From DYGA01 sp964540695 (GTDB taxonomy: Bacteria; Patescibacteriota; Patescibacteriia; S139-126), in assembly GCA_964540695.1 (NCBI GenBank), contig CAZINS010000002.1, forward strand, positions 33,077-97,076: 64,000 nucleotides of DNA, read 5' to 3'. How positions within the stretch are numbered: position 1 is the stretch's first letter; each line of letters starts with the position of its first letter. Shown piece by piece: positions 1 through 9,597 of the stretch. Position numbers and translations under genes: made by a program. The notes beneath the pieces were generated by a model. That model saw only the letters and a program-made list of their open reading frames with translations. It ran no database searches and was not told the DNA's origin.

Positions 1-885
1 CATTGGGGAATAAAATATCAAATTGGTGTTTTCACCAACTTAGCTCCCGAACACATTGAGTCCCACGGCAGTTTTGAAAATTATCGAGCAGCTAAGGCTG
101 AGTTATTTAAAAATTTAAAAGGTTTAAGAATAAGTATTTTAAATATAGATGATGACAATTTTTCTTATTATAAAAATATTCCTGCTCAGCAATACATTTA
201 CTATGGCTTAGAAAAAGAGGCTGATTATTTTCCAGTAAATTTACAAACTACCAATGATGGTTGGCAGTTTGAGGTTAAGGGTCATTTAGTGAATATTAAT
301 TTACCCGGCATTTTCAACGTCTATAACGCCATGGCCGCTATAGCCGTAGCCAAAGCCTTACAAATTAAATGGCAAAATATAAGTCGAGCCTTGGACGAAT
401 TCAAGTATATGCCCGGCCGCATGGAAAAAATAATTTCTCGTAAAGGTTTTGTTGTCTATGTTGATTATGCGCATACCCCGGAAAGTTTGGAGTTAGTTTA
501 TAAAACTTTACAACCCAAAGCAAAAAGATTAATCGCTGTACTTGGTTCTTGCGGTGGTGGAAGGGATAAAGCTAAACGACCGCTATTAGGAAAGATAGCG
601 GCTAGTTATGCTCAAGTTGTTTTCATAACCAATGAAGATCCTTACGATGAAGACCCCAAAAAAATAATAGCAGAGGTTTTTGCCGGCACTACCAATTATC
701 CTAGTGTAGATGTTTATCAAGTAGAAGATCGTAGGCAGGCTATTGAGCAAGCAATAAAAACCGCTTTAGTCGGTGATATAGTAGTAATCACAGGTAAAGG
801 TAGTGAACAAGTAATAGTAACAGCCAAAGGTAAAATACCTTGGGATGATAGAACGGTAGTCAGAGAGTGTTTAGCTAAATTATAG
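1..885 (+). CDS. murE: MurE-like UDP-MurNAc-tripeptide ligase (3' part)
   Basis: Mur ligase that would add the third amino acid to the UDP-MurNAc dipeptide in cytoplasmic peptidoglycan synthesis. The frame is open from base 1, so the N-terminal ATP-binding part lies outside the window. Seen: TNLAPEHIESHG plus AAKAELF near the start (MurE TNL..DHLD.HG..AKA.LF block), DYAHTPESLE, VLGSCGGGRDKAKRP and ITGKGSEQ. The substrate-selecting DNPR motif is replaced by EDPY (within TNEDPYDEDP), so the meso-diaminopimelate arginine is absent. A GTG at 289 is internal and not a start, because the family match continues upstream. Ends with TAG. The acceptor amino acid cannot be read from the sequence. Confidence 0.88.
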   Translation, partial: HWGIKYQIGVFTNLAPEHIESHGSFENYRAAKAELFKNLKGLRISILNIDDDNFSYYKNIPAQQYIYYGLEKEADYFPVNLQTTNDGWQFEVKGHLVNINLPGIFNVYNAMAAIAVAKALQIKWQNISRALDEFKYMPGRMEKIISRKGFVVYVDYAHTPESLELVYKTLQPKAKRLIAVLGSCGGGRDKAKRPLLGKIAASYAQVVFITNEDPYDEDPKKIIAEVFAGTTNYPSVDVYQVEDRRQAIEQAIKTALVGDIVVITGKGSEQVIVTAKGKIPWDDRTVVRECLAKL

Positions 886-970
886 TGTGGAAAAGTTGTT
901 ATTTGGCAAATTTAAAAATTAACATATTTTTTCACTTTTTTGGCTAAAAATAAATAAAAATTTTTAAATA

Positions 971-1030
971 TTGACAGCTATTTGATTTTAGTATCAAAAG
1001 CTTGACTGATATTAAATTTTCTGTTACAGT
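971..1030 (+). promoter_or_regulatory. candidate rpoBC promoter region
   Basis: The 264-bp gap before rpoB holds TTGACA at 971-976 without a good -10, and TTGACT at 1002-1007 followed after exactly 17 bp by TACAGT at 1025-1030. The second pair is the better candidate and implies a leader of about 110 nt. I see no other gene in the gap. Confidence 0.4.
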
Positions 1031-1149
1031 TACCACATCGCGTTATTGTTTTTGTAAAAATTTTAGCTAACCTTACACAAATTGTGTTGATTTATCTAGC
1101 TTAAACTAAATATTAAAAACTCTTTTCTATTCTGGAAGGAGTCATTTTT

Positions 1150-4100
1150 ATGTCTGTAAAAACCACTCTAAAAGAAAGGAAATATTTTACTAAATATAAA
1201 CAGGTATTAAAATTGCCTGATTTAATTGAAGTACAAAAACAATCTTATCGTTGGTTTTTTGAAGAAGGCTTAAAAGAGCTTTTTGCTGAGATTAATCCGA
1301 TTAAAGATTTTATTGGTAGAGATTTAGAACTTTATTTTACTGATTATTATTTGGATGAGCATAAATTTGATGAGCAAACTGCCAAAGAGAAAAATGTTAC
1401 TTATGAGTCGCCACTACGTACTCAGGTTAGATTAGTCAATAAAAGAACGGGAGAAACAAAAGAACAAGAAATATACTTAGGTGATTTTCCTTTGATGACT
1501 GATCGAGGAACTTTTATTGTTAATGGTATTGAAAGAGTAGTAGTTTCTCAGTTGATTAGAAGTGCAGGTGTCTTTTTTACTACCAATGTAATTCGTAGTC
1601 GTAAATACTACGGTGCCAAAATTATTCCCAATCGTGGCGCTTGGTTGGAAATAGAAACTGATGTTAATGACGTTTTGTATGTCAAGATTGATCGTAAGAG
1701 AAAAATATCTGTTACTGCATTACTGCGAGCTTTTGGTTTTGGCACTGATGAAGAAATTATCAATTTATTTAAAGATGTTGATAATGACCCTCATCACCAT
1801 TTTATTCAATCTAGTTTAGAAAAAGACATAACCAAAAATGAAGACGATGGTTTGATTGAAGTTTATAAACGTATCCGTCCTGGTGACTTAGCAACCGCGG
1901 AAAATGCTAAAAGTTTAATCCATGCCATGTTTTTCCGGTTTGATCGTTATGATTTTGGCAGAGTTGGTAGATACAAATTGAACCAACGTTTTAATATGCA
2001 TGTTGATAACACTCCTGAAAATCGTGTCCTGAGAAGAGAAGATCTGGTGATGATTATTAAAGAAATTATTAGACTTAATATTTTACAAGAAGCCGCCGAT
2101 GATATTGACCATTTGGGTAATCGTCGGGTGCGGGCTGTGGGAGAATTGATTCAAAATAAATTTAGAGTTGGTATGACACGTATGGAACGTATAGTTAGAG
2201 ATAGAATGTCTACTTTGGATATAAATACCTTAACTCCAAATCAATTGATTAATGCCCGGCCGTTGATTGGTTCAATCAAGGAGTTTTTTATGTCTTCCCA
2301 GTTATCTCAGTTTATGGATCAAACCAATCCTTTGGCTGAACTGGAGCATAAACGTCGTTTGTCAGCTATGGGACCTGGTGGACTTTCCCGAGAAAGAGCT
2401 GGTTTTGAAGTTAGAGACGTACACCAAACTCATTATGGTAGAATTTGTCCAATTGCTACTCCTGAAGGACCTAACATTGGTTTAGTTGGCCATCTGGCTA
2501 GTTATGCTCGGGTCAATGAATTTGGTTTTATTGAAACACCTTATCGCAAGATTCTCAAAGAAGTTAACAATGATCCAAAATATACAGTTGGTGAAATAAC
2601 CAAAGAAAATATTGTTGATCCTAAAACCAATAAAGTTATATTGAAAAAAGGAGAAAAAATTACCAAAGAGTCAGCTCAGGTTTTAGCTAAAAGTGGTGTT
2701 AAAAAAGTATTAATCAAATCAAGAGTAACCGAAGAAATTGATTATTTTGATGCTTTTTCTGAAGACCGAGTTACAACTGTACCAGCCACTGTTAAATTGA
2801 ATAATGATGGTTATTTTAAAGAGCAGTGGGTTGAAGCTAGAGTTGGTCAAAAACCAACTATTGTGGAGGCAGATACAGTAGATTATATGGACGTTTCGCC
2901 TAAGCAAATTTTGTCAGTTTCAACTTCCTTGATTCCTTTTGTTGAGCATGATGATGCGGTTAGAGCTTTAATGGGTACCAACATGCAACGTCAAGCCGTC
3001 TCAGTAGTAAAACCGCAAGCCCCGGTGGTGGGCACTGGCGTAGAACGTCGTGCTGCTAATGATTCCGGACATACAATTATTTCTGAAGAAGATGGTGAAG
3101 TAGTTGAGGTTGATGCTCAACATATTGTGATAAAAAATCAATCAGGTAAAACTAAAGAATATCGTTTAGGTAAATTTTTACGATCAAATGCTTCTACTTG
3201 TATGAATCAAATTATTACCGTTGATTTGGGTCAAAAAGTTAAAGCCGGTGATGTTTTAGCCGATGGTCCTGCTACACAAGGAGGCGAGTTAGCATTAGGA
3301 CAAAATATGTTGATTGCTTTTATGACTTGGGAAGGTGGAAATTATGAAGATGCTGTATTGATTTCAGAAAAAGTTGTACGAGATGATCGTTATAGTTCAA
3401 TTCATATTACTGATTACACAATTGATGTGCGCGATACAAAATTAGGTCCTGAACTTATTACTCGCGATATACCAAATGTTGGTGATGAAAAATTAAAAGA
3501 CTTGGATGAAGATGGCGTTATTCGCATTGGGGCAGAAGTTTCGTCAGGCGATATTTTGGTTGGAAAAATTACTCCCAAAGGTGAAACCGAACTTTCTGCC
3601 GAAGAAAAATTATTAAGAGCTATTTTTGGAGAAAAAGCTAAAGATGTTAGAGACTCATCTTTATATTTAGAACATGGTGAACATGGTAAAGTTGTAGATA
3701 TTAAAATATTTTCTAGAGAAAATGGTGATAAACTTTCCGCGGGGGTAATTAAAACTATTCAAGTTTCAGTGGCATCATTACGTAAAGTACAAGTGGGCGA
3801 CAAGATGGCCGGTCGTCATGGTAATAAAGGTGTAATTTCTAGAATAGTACCAGAAGAAGATATGCCTTTTCTACCCGATGGTACACCAATTGATGTTATG
3901 TTAAATCCCTTAGGTATTGTTTCCCGTATGAATTTAGGACAATTATTGGAAGTCCATCTTGGTTATGCTGCTCACAAATTAGGTTATAATGTGGCTTCAC
4001 CTTCATTGGACGGAGTAACAGTTGAGGAAATTAAGTCACAATTAGCTGAAGCTGATTTACCTGAAGACGGTAAAATACAGTTATACGATGGACGTACTGG

Positions 4101-4530
4101 TAAACCATTTCAGAACAAAACTACTGTCGGCATTATGTATATGTTGAAATTAAACCATTTGGTAGAAGATAAGATTCATCAACGTTCAATTGGACCTTAC
4201 TCATTGGTGACACAGCAGCCGCTAGGTGGTAAGGCTCAATTTGGTGGTCAACGTTTTGGTGAAATGGAAGTTTGGGCATTGGAAGCTTATGGCGCTTCTT
4301 ATAGTTTACAAGAAATGTTAACTATTAAATCAGATGATGTACCTGGCAGAAGTAAAGCTTATGAGTCAATTATTAAAGGTGAACCAATTGAGAAATTAAA
4401 CATTCCAGAATCATTTAATGTTTTAGTTAGAGAATTAAAAGGTTTAGGTTTGGAAGTTGAACTATTGAAAGATGGTCGGATAGTTCAAACTGATAGTGAA
4501 ACAGAAGAAAAAAGGACAAGAAAAAAGTAA
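1150..4530 (+). CDS. rpoB: DNA-directed RNA polymerase subunit beta
   Basis: Beta subunit of RNA polymerase, 1126 residues, shorter than the enterobacterial protein. It shows the usual order of conserved blocks: an N-terminal protrusion and lobe, GPGGLSRERAGFEVRDVH of the rifampicin-region fork, ATPEGPNIGL, GDKMAGRHGNKGV of the active-site hybrid-binding region, and a C-terminal clamp segment with KAQFGGQRFGEMEVWALEA. A strong Shine-Dalgarno sequence (GGAAGGAG, 1132-1140) sits just before ATG 1150. It is followed 16 bp later by rpoC, so the two are almost certainly one operon. Nothing unusual is seen apart from the compact length. Confidence 0.98.
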   Translation: MSVKTTLKERKYFTKYKQVLKLPDLIEVQKQSYRWFFEEGLKELFAEINPIKDFIGRDLELYFTDYYLDEHKFDEQTAKEKNVTYESPLRTQVRLVNKRTGETKEQEIYLGDFPLMTDRGTFIVNGIERVVVSQLIRSAGVFFTTNVIRSRKYYGAKIIPNRGAWLEIETDVNDVLYVKIDRKRKISVTALLRAFGFGTDEEIINLFKDVDNDPHHHFIQSSLEKDITKNEDDGLIEVYKRIRPGDLATAENAKSLIHAMFFRFDRYDFGRVGRYKLNQRFNMHVDNTPENRVLRREDLVMIIKEIIRLNILQEAADDIDHLGNRRVRAVGELIQNKFRVGMTRMERIVRDRMSTLDINTLTPNQLINARPLIGSIKEFFMSSQLSQFMDQTNPLAELEHKRRLSAMGPGGLSRERAGFEVRDVHQTHYGRICPIATPEGPNIGLVGHLASYARVNEFGFIETPYRKILKEVNNDPKYTVGEITKENIVDPKTNKVILKKGEKITKESAQVLAKSGVKKVLIKSRVTEEIDYFDAFSEDRVTTVPATVKLNNDGYFKEQWVEARVGQKPTIVEADTVDYMDVSPKQILSVSTSLIPFVEHDDAVRALMGTNMQRQAVSVVKPQAPVVGTGVERRAANDSGHTIISEEDGEVVEVDAQHIVIKNQSGKTKEYRLGKFLRSNASTCMNQIITVDLGQKVKAGDVLADGPATQGGELALGQNMLIAFMTWEGGNYEDAVLISEKVVRDDRYSSIHITDYTIDVRDTKLGPELITRDIPNVGDEKLKDLDEDGVIRIGAEVSSGDILVGKITPKGETELSAEEKLLRAIFGEKAKDVRDSSLYLEHGEHGKVVDIKIFSRENGDKLSAGVIKTIQVSVASLRKVQVGDKMAGRHGNKGVISRIVPEEDMPFLPDGTPIDVMLNPLGIVSRMNLGQLLEVHLGYAAHKLGYNVASPSLDGVTVEEIKSQLAEADLPEDGKIQLYDGRTGKPFQNKTTVGIMYMLKLNHLVEDKIHQRSIGPYSLVTQQPLGGKAQFGGQRFGEMEVWALEAYGASYSLQEMLTIKSDDVPGRSKAYESIIKGEPIEKLNIPESFNVLVRELKGLGLEVELLKDGRIVQTDSETEEKRTRKK

Positions 4531-4546
4531 GTTATTAAAAATATTT

Positions 4547-7500
4547 ATGTCACATCCTTCAACAACCAAAACAATCTCCACGCTTTTTCATGAAGGCGGT
4601 AAGGAATTAGAATTTAATGCTATTAGATTGAGATTAGCTTCACCCAGCGATATTCATCGTTGGTCAAAAGGCGAGGTAACCAAACCAGAAACAATCAATT
4701 ATCGTACGCAAAAACCTGAAAAAGACGGTTTATTTTGCGAACGTATTTTTGGTCCAACTAAAGATTGGGAATGTTATTGTGGTAAATACAAAAAAATTAG
4801 ATACAAAGGTATTGTTTGTGACAAATGCGGTGTAGAAGTTACTAGAAGTTTTGTTCGTCGTGAACGCATGGGTCATATTGATTTAGCTGCACCGGTGGCG
4901 CACATTTGGTTTTTACGTGGTATCCCTTCACGAATTGGTTTAATGCTTGATATGTCTGCTCAAGAGTTGGAAAAAGTTGTTTATTTTGCCAATTTTATTA
5001 TTACTGAAGTAGATGAAGCACAAAAAGCGGAATTATTGGAACAAATTGCCAATGAATTAAAAGGCAAACAAAAGAGTATTGAGGCGGAAACCAGACAAGT
5101 TATTGAAAATTTAAATAAAGAAAAAGCCAAAACTTTTACTGATATTAATAAAGAAACAATTAAGTATAAAAAATTGGTAAGTGATTTTAATAATAAAGAA
5201 ACTTTAATTTTAGAAAACAAAAGTAAGAAAATTAAAGAATTAGAAAAAGCCGTCAAAATCGCTCGTCGCGAATTAGAAGAACTAGTAGTCAAAAAAGTAA
5301 TCTCCGAGCATACTTATCAAGATTTGTCTTTGAAGTATGGTCATATTTTTGAAGCTTATATCGGAGCAGAAGCAATTCATAAAATTTTATCTACCATTGA
5401 CTTGTCCGCCATGGTAAAGCAATTGGAAAATGAAGTTATTGAAACTCATGGTGCCAAAAGAAAAAAAATACATCGTCGTTTACAATTAGTAAAAAGTTTA
5501 ATACGCAATAACATTCGTCCTGAAGACATGGTATTAACAGTGATTCCAGTAATTCCACCTGATTTAAGACCAATGGTACCATTGGATGGTGGACGTTTTG
5601 CCACTTCTGATTTAAATGATTTGTATCGTCGAGTAATCAATCGTAATAATCGTTTAAAAAGACTCATTGATTTAAATGCTCCTGAAGTTATTCAACGCAA
5701 TGAAAAACGTATGTTACAAGAAGCGGTTGATGCATTGATTGATAATTCCGCTCGCCATGGTAAAACAGTAACGGCTTCCACAGGTCAAAAACGGCAACTT
5801 AAGTCAATTGCTGATATGTTAAAAGGTAAACAAGGACGTTTTCGCCAGAACTTACTTGGTAAAAGAGTAGATTATTCTGGTCGTAGTGTAATTGTGGCTG
5901 GTCCACATTTACAAATGCACCAGTGTGGTATTCCAAAAATGATGGCTTTAGAATTATTCAAACCATTTGTAATTTCTCAGTTAATTAAAAATGAATATGT
6001 CCATAATGTTCGTAGTGCCAATCGCTATATTGAAGCGGGTCATTCTGAAGTTTGGGATATATTAGAAAATATTACTAACCACAGTCATGTCATGTTGAAT
6101 CGCGCACCGACTTTGCACCGTTTAGGTATCCAAGCTTTCCAACCAGTTTTAATTGAAGGTAAAGCTATCCAACTGCACCCTTTGGTTTGTACCGCATTCA
6201 ATGCTGATTTTGATGGTGATCAAATGGCTGTCCATGTACCTTTGACGGAAGAAGCAAAACAAGAAGCGGCTGAACTAATGTTATCTTCCAAAAATTTATT
6301 AAAACCCGCAACTGGTGATCCAGTAGTGACCCCTAATCAGGATATTGTCTGGGGAGCTTATTATATGACTTATATCAATCCGTATGAAGATGAAAAGAAA
6401 ATAAAAAATTATGCTTCTATGGATGAAGTTAAAATGGCTTACGATGCAGAAAAAATTAATTTGCGTGATGCCATTAGAGTTAAAGTTGATAATGTCTTAA
6501 CTATTACTTCAGTGGGACGAATATTATTTAATGAAGTAATGCCTGAAGACTTTCCTTTTATTAACCAGTTAGTTGATAAAAAAGTTATTCGGGGAATAGT
6601 GAGCGATATTATAGATAATTTTGGCTTTGCGATAGCTGCCAAGACTTTTGACGATATAAAAAATTTAGCTTTCAATTATATTACTCAGTCAGGCTGGTCA
6701 TGGGGCATGGATGATTTACAAGTATCCAAAGAAAAGTATGAAATAATGTCATTAGCTGAGGAACAAGTAAAACAAATTTTTACCCAATATGAACAAGGTT
6801 TATTGACCAACGAAGAACGCAGAGAAAAAGTAATTGATGTTTGGACAGAAGTTAAAAATAAAGTAACCGCCGAGGGTAAGAAAGTAGTTGATAGTAGTGG
6901 TCCGGTTAGTTCCATGATTGAGTCTGGTGCTAGAGGTTCATGGGGACAGTTAACTCAGATTGTAGGTATGAAAGGTTTAGTTATCAATCCAGCTGGTGAT
7001 ATTATCGAGTTACCAGTTAAATCAAATTTTAAAGAAGGTTTTGATGTTTTGGAATATTTTATTTCTACTCATGGCGCTCGTAAAGGTTTATCTGATACCG
7101 CGCTACGTACTGCTAATGCCGGTTATTTAACCAGAAGATTAATTGATGTTGCTCAGGATATTGTGGTTCAAGAAGAAGATTGTGGTGATGATGAAGGGAC
7201 ATTGTTAACTAAAGCTGATTCCGAAAACATGGGAGAAAATATAGCCAATCGTTTATTTGGTCGGGTTGTCTTGGAAAATATTAAAGATAAAAACGGTAAA
7301 ATAATAGTAAAAAAGGGTGAAGCAGTAGGTAAGGCCCAAGTAAAAAAGATTTTAGCTTTGGATATTGAAAAAATTAGAATAAGATCAGTTTACAGTTGTC
7401 ATTCATTACATGGAATTTGTGCCAAATGCTATGGTTTTGATTTAGCTTATAATGAACCGGTTAAAATTGGTACGGCGGTTGGTATTATGGCTGCTCAGTC

Positions 7501-8461
7501 AATTGGTGAACCAGGCACCCAGCTAACTATGCGTACTTTTCATACTGGTGGTGTAGCTGGTGAATCAGATGTAACCCAAGGTTTACCTAGAGTAGAAGAA
7601 ATTTTTGAAGGTAGAAATCCAAAAAAGAAAGCTTTTATGAGTGATGTTAGAGGTCGGGTTAGTATTGAAAAACAGCCCAAGCAAAAAGTAGTCAGAGTAT
7701 CTTTTGATGAGCCTCAAGTGGTTACTTATAAACTAGATGATTTTCAAAATATTAAGTTACGTGTAAAAGATAAAGATGATGTTTCGGCTGGTGATACAAT
7801 TTTAGTCAGTAGTGATCGTAAAGTTAAAGCAGACTTTAGTGGTCAGGTAAAAGTGACCAAAGAAGAAGTAGTATTGGTAGGTGATAAAGGAAGTGTTAAA
7901 GAATGGATTATACCCAATGCTTATAATTTAGTAATTGAGGATGGGCAGCTAATCAATGTCGGGGACGCTATTACTGAAGGCTCACTAGATTTGCATGATT
8001 TATATCGTTTAAAAGGTAGAGAGGCGGTACAAAAATATATTTTGAAAGAAATACAGTTTATCTATACTTCCCAAGGACAAAATTTAAATGATAAACATAT
8101 AGAAATTATTATTCGTCAGATGTTTTCTCGGATTATGGTAAAGGATCCAGGTGATACCAATTTATTGACTGGTGAAATAGTAGAAAGTTGGGTTTTTAGA
8201 CAAGCTAATGAAAATTTGAAAAAAGGTAAAACACCAGCTAAAGGCGAAGAGTTGTTACTTGGTATTACTAAATCTTCTCTGACAGTTGAATCATGGTTAT
8301 CAGCCGCATCCTTTCAAGAGACAGCTAGAGTATTAATCAGTGCAGCTATTACTGGGCAGGTTGATTATTTAAGAGGTTTGAAAGAAAATGTTATTATTGG
8401 TCGCCTAATACCAGCTGGTACCGGTTTTGGTAAATATGCTAAACCAAAACGAATAGAATAA
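4547..8461 (+). CDS. rpoC: DNA-directed RNA polymerase subunit beta'
   Basis: Beta' subunit, about 1304 residues from ATG 4547. The frame is open further upstream to a GTG at 4496 inside rpoB, but family similarity (TISTLF.., ..FNAIRLRLASP) fits the ATG; neither start has a good ribosome site. Zinc ribbon C76, C78, C91, C94; catalytic NADFDGDQM at about 552-560 with the metal-binding aspartates; second zinc site around CGDDEG and CHSLHGICAKC. Between about residues 153 and 248 there is a Lys/Glu-rich, probably coiled-coil stretch longer than in E. coli beta'. Follows rpoB closely and ends before a bidirectional-looking terminator. Confidence 0.97.
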   Translation: MSHPSTTKTISTLFHEGGKELEFNAIRLRLASPSDIHRWSKGEVTKPETINYRTQKPEKDGLFCERIFGPTKDWECYCGKYKKIRYKGIVCDKCGVEVTRSFVRRERMGHIDLAAPVAHIWFLRGIPSRIGLMLDMSAQELEKVVYFANFIITEVDEAQKAELLEQIANELKGKQKSIEAETRQVIENLNKEKAKTFTDINKETIKYKKLVSDFNNKETLILENKSKKIKELEKAVKIARRELEELVVKKVISEHTYQDLSLKYGHIFEAYIGAEAIHKILSTIDLSAMVKQLENEVIETHGAKRKKIHRRLQLVKSLIRNNIRPEDMVLTVIPVIPPDLRPMVPLDGGRFATSDLNDLYRRVINRNNRLKRLIDLNAPEVIQRNEKRMLQEAVDALIDNSARHGKTVTASTGQKRQLKSIADMLKGKQGRFRQNLLGKRVDYSGRSVIVAGPHLQMHQCGIPKMMALELFKPFVISQLIKNEYVHNVRSANRYIEAGHSEVWDILENITNHSHVMLNRAPTLHRLGIQAFQPVLIEGKAIQLHPLVCTAFNADFDGDQMAVHVPLTEEAKQEAAELMLSSKNLLKPATGDPVVTPNQDIVWGAYYMTYINPYEDEKKIKNYASMDEVKMAYDAEKINLRDAIRVKVDNVLTITSVGRILFNEVMPEDFPFINQLVDKKVIRGIVSDIIDNFGFAIAAKTFDDIKNLAFNYITQSGWSWGMDDLQVSKEKYEIMSLAEEQVKQIFTQYEQGLLTNEERREKVIDVWTEVKNKVTAEGKKVVDSSGPVSSMIESGARGSWGQLTQIVGMKGLVINPAGDIIELPVKSNFKEGFDVLEYFISTHGARKGLSDTALRTANAGYLTRRLIDVAQDIVVQEEDCGDDEGTLLTKADSENMGENIANRLFGRVVLENIKDKNGKIIVKKGEAVGKAQVKKILALDIEKIRIRSVYSCHSLHGICAKCYGFDLAYNEPVKIGTAVGIMAAQSIGEPGTQLTMRTFHTGGVAGESDVTQGLPRVEEIFEGRNPKKKAFMSDVRGRVSIEKQPKQKVVRVSFDEPQVVTYKLDDFQNIKLRVKDKDDVSAGDTILVSSDRKVKADFSGQVKVTKEEVVLVGDKGSVKEWIIPNAYNLVIEDGQLINVGDAITEGSLDLHDLYRLKGREAVQKYILKEIQFIYTSQGQNLNDKHIEIIIRQMFSRIMVKDPGDTNLLTGEIVESWVFRQANENLKKGKTPAKGEELLLGITKSSLTVESWLSAASFQETARVLISAAITGQVDYLRGLKENVIIGRLIPAGTGFGKYAKPKRIE

Positions 8462-8491
8462 AATTGAACTTGATCTTTTTAGATATAAGAA

Positions 8492-8520
8492 AATAATCCC
8501 GCTGACGCGGGATTATTTTT
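8492..8520. terminator. terminator between convergent rpoC and trpS
   Basis: An 11-bp perfect stem (8492-8502 with 8507-8517) closed by TGAC and followed by T residues. It lies between the convergent rpoC and trpS ends and could stop both. Confidence 0.85.
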
Positions 8521-8537
8521 GATAAGCTTTATATAGT

Positions 8538-9518
8538 TTAAATCAGTCCGATTATTTCTTTAATAGCTTGTAAGTTCTTAGTGGCTAGTGCTTTTGCTTT
8601 TTGGGCCCCAGCTTTTAATATATTTTGCACTTGTTGGTCACTTATTGCTTGATATTTTTGTTTAAATGGTTTTAAGGTTTGATTGATTGCATCAGCTACA
8701 GCAATTTTTAAATCAGAATATTTAATCGAACCTTGTTGATAAGCTTGCATAAAATTTTGGTGTTGGGTTTTTTCTCCAAGATAATCTAGTAAATCAAAAA
8801 GATTTTTTACTCCAGGGGACATACTTTTATTTTTAGAAACAGTATCAGTTACTGCTCGGGAAACTTTCTTTATAACCACCTCAGGTTCATCAAGTAAAGA
8901 AATATAATTATTTTCTCCTAACTCCTTACTCATTTTTTTGTCTGGTTTTTGCAGAGACATTATTCTTTTAGCAGGAGTAACTACTGCTTGTGGTTCAATA
9001 AAGTGTTGTCCGTAACGTTGGTTGAATTTTCTAGCAACTAATCTAGCCAATTCAAGATGTTGTAGTTGGTCTTCTCCCACTGGCACGGCGGTAGCGTGGT
9101 AAAGTAAAATATCAGCAGCCATTAAAGCTGGATAATCAAATAAACCCATATTGATATTTTTTTTGTGTAATTGTGCCTTGTCTTTATACTGCGTCATACG
9201 TTCCATTTCCGCCACTGGAATTAAACAATTGAAAATCCAAGCTAGTTCAGTATGTTCAGATACATGTGATTGGACAAATAGAATAGATTTTTCTGGATTT
9301 AAACCCAAAGCCAACAATATTTTTGTAGCAATAATGGTATTTTGTTTTAAAATATCTGGTTTGATATCGATGGTAATAGCGTGATAATCCACTACCGAGT
9401 AAATACTTTGGTAACTATTTTGTAGGTCAACCCAATTTTTTAGTGCACCAAGATAATTGCCAAGATGCGGTATGCCGGTTGGTTTAATACCAGAAAAAAG
9501 TGTAGATGTTTGTTGCAT
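8538..9518 (-). CDS. trpS: tryptophan--tRNA ligase
   Basis: Class I aminoacyl-tRNA synthetase charging tRNA-Trp, 326 residues, close to the family length. The HIGH-type signature is PTGIPHLGNYLG (H18-N21), and the KMSKS loop appears as KKMSKE. Middle-domain blocks such as GEDQLQHLELAR and AEMERMTQYKDKA are intact. The start ATG (9516-9518) follows the usual few-residue N-terminus before the beta strand SGIKPTG. Transcribed toward rpoC and probably its own unit, since a terminator lies between it and the upstream RNase J gene. The frame shows no damage. Confidence 0.96.
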   Translation of the reverse strand: MQQTSTLFSGIKPTGIPHLGNYLGALKNWVDLQNSYQSIYSVVDYHAITIDIKPDILKQNTIIATKILLALGLNPEKSILFVQSHVSEHTELAWIFNCLIPVAEMERMTQYKDKAQLHKKNINMGLFDYPALMAADILLYHATAVPVGEDQLQHLELARLVARKFNQRYGQHFIEPQAVVTPAKRIMSLQKPDKKMSKELGENNYISLLDEPEVVIKKVSRAVTDTVSKNKSMSPGVKNLFDLLDYLGEKTQHQNFMQAYQQGSIKYSDLKIAVADAINQTLKPFKQKYQAISDQQVQNILKAGAQKAKALATKNLQAIKEIIGLI

Positions 9519-9558
9519 AAAGATAACTTAACATTTTTTATATTTTTTTTCAATTAAA

Positions 9559-9589
9559 AAATAACCCTAGTCATTCGACCGGGTTATTT
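9559..9589 (-). terminator. terminator after RNase J gene
   Basis: Nine-bp stem (9559-9567 with 9581-9589) around a small inner GTC/GAC hairpin. Read on the minus strand it ends in a run of six T, placed just downstream of the rnj stop. Confidence 0.7.
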
Positions 9590-9597
9590 TTATTAAT

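Noticed and set aside
289..291. GTG as the start of the first gene
   Set aside because: MurE similarity continues upstream to base 1, so the gene is cut by the window edge.
4496..4546. Upstream GTG start for rpoC overlapping rpoB
   Set aside because: Adds 17 Lys-rich residues without family similarity; the ATG at 4547 fits the conserved N-terminus, though neither has a good ribosome site.
4981..5292. Minus-strand frame opposite rpoC coiled coil
   Set aside because: A shadow of the Lys/Glu-rich rpoC codons; no start signals.
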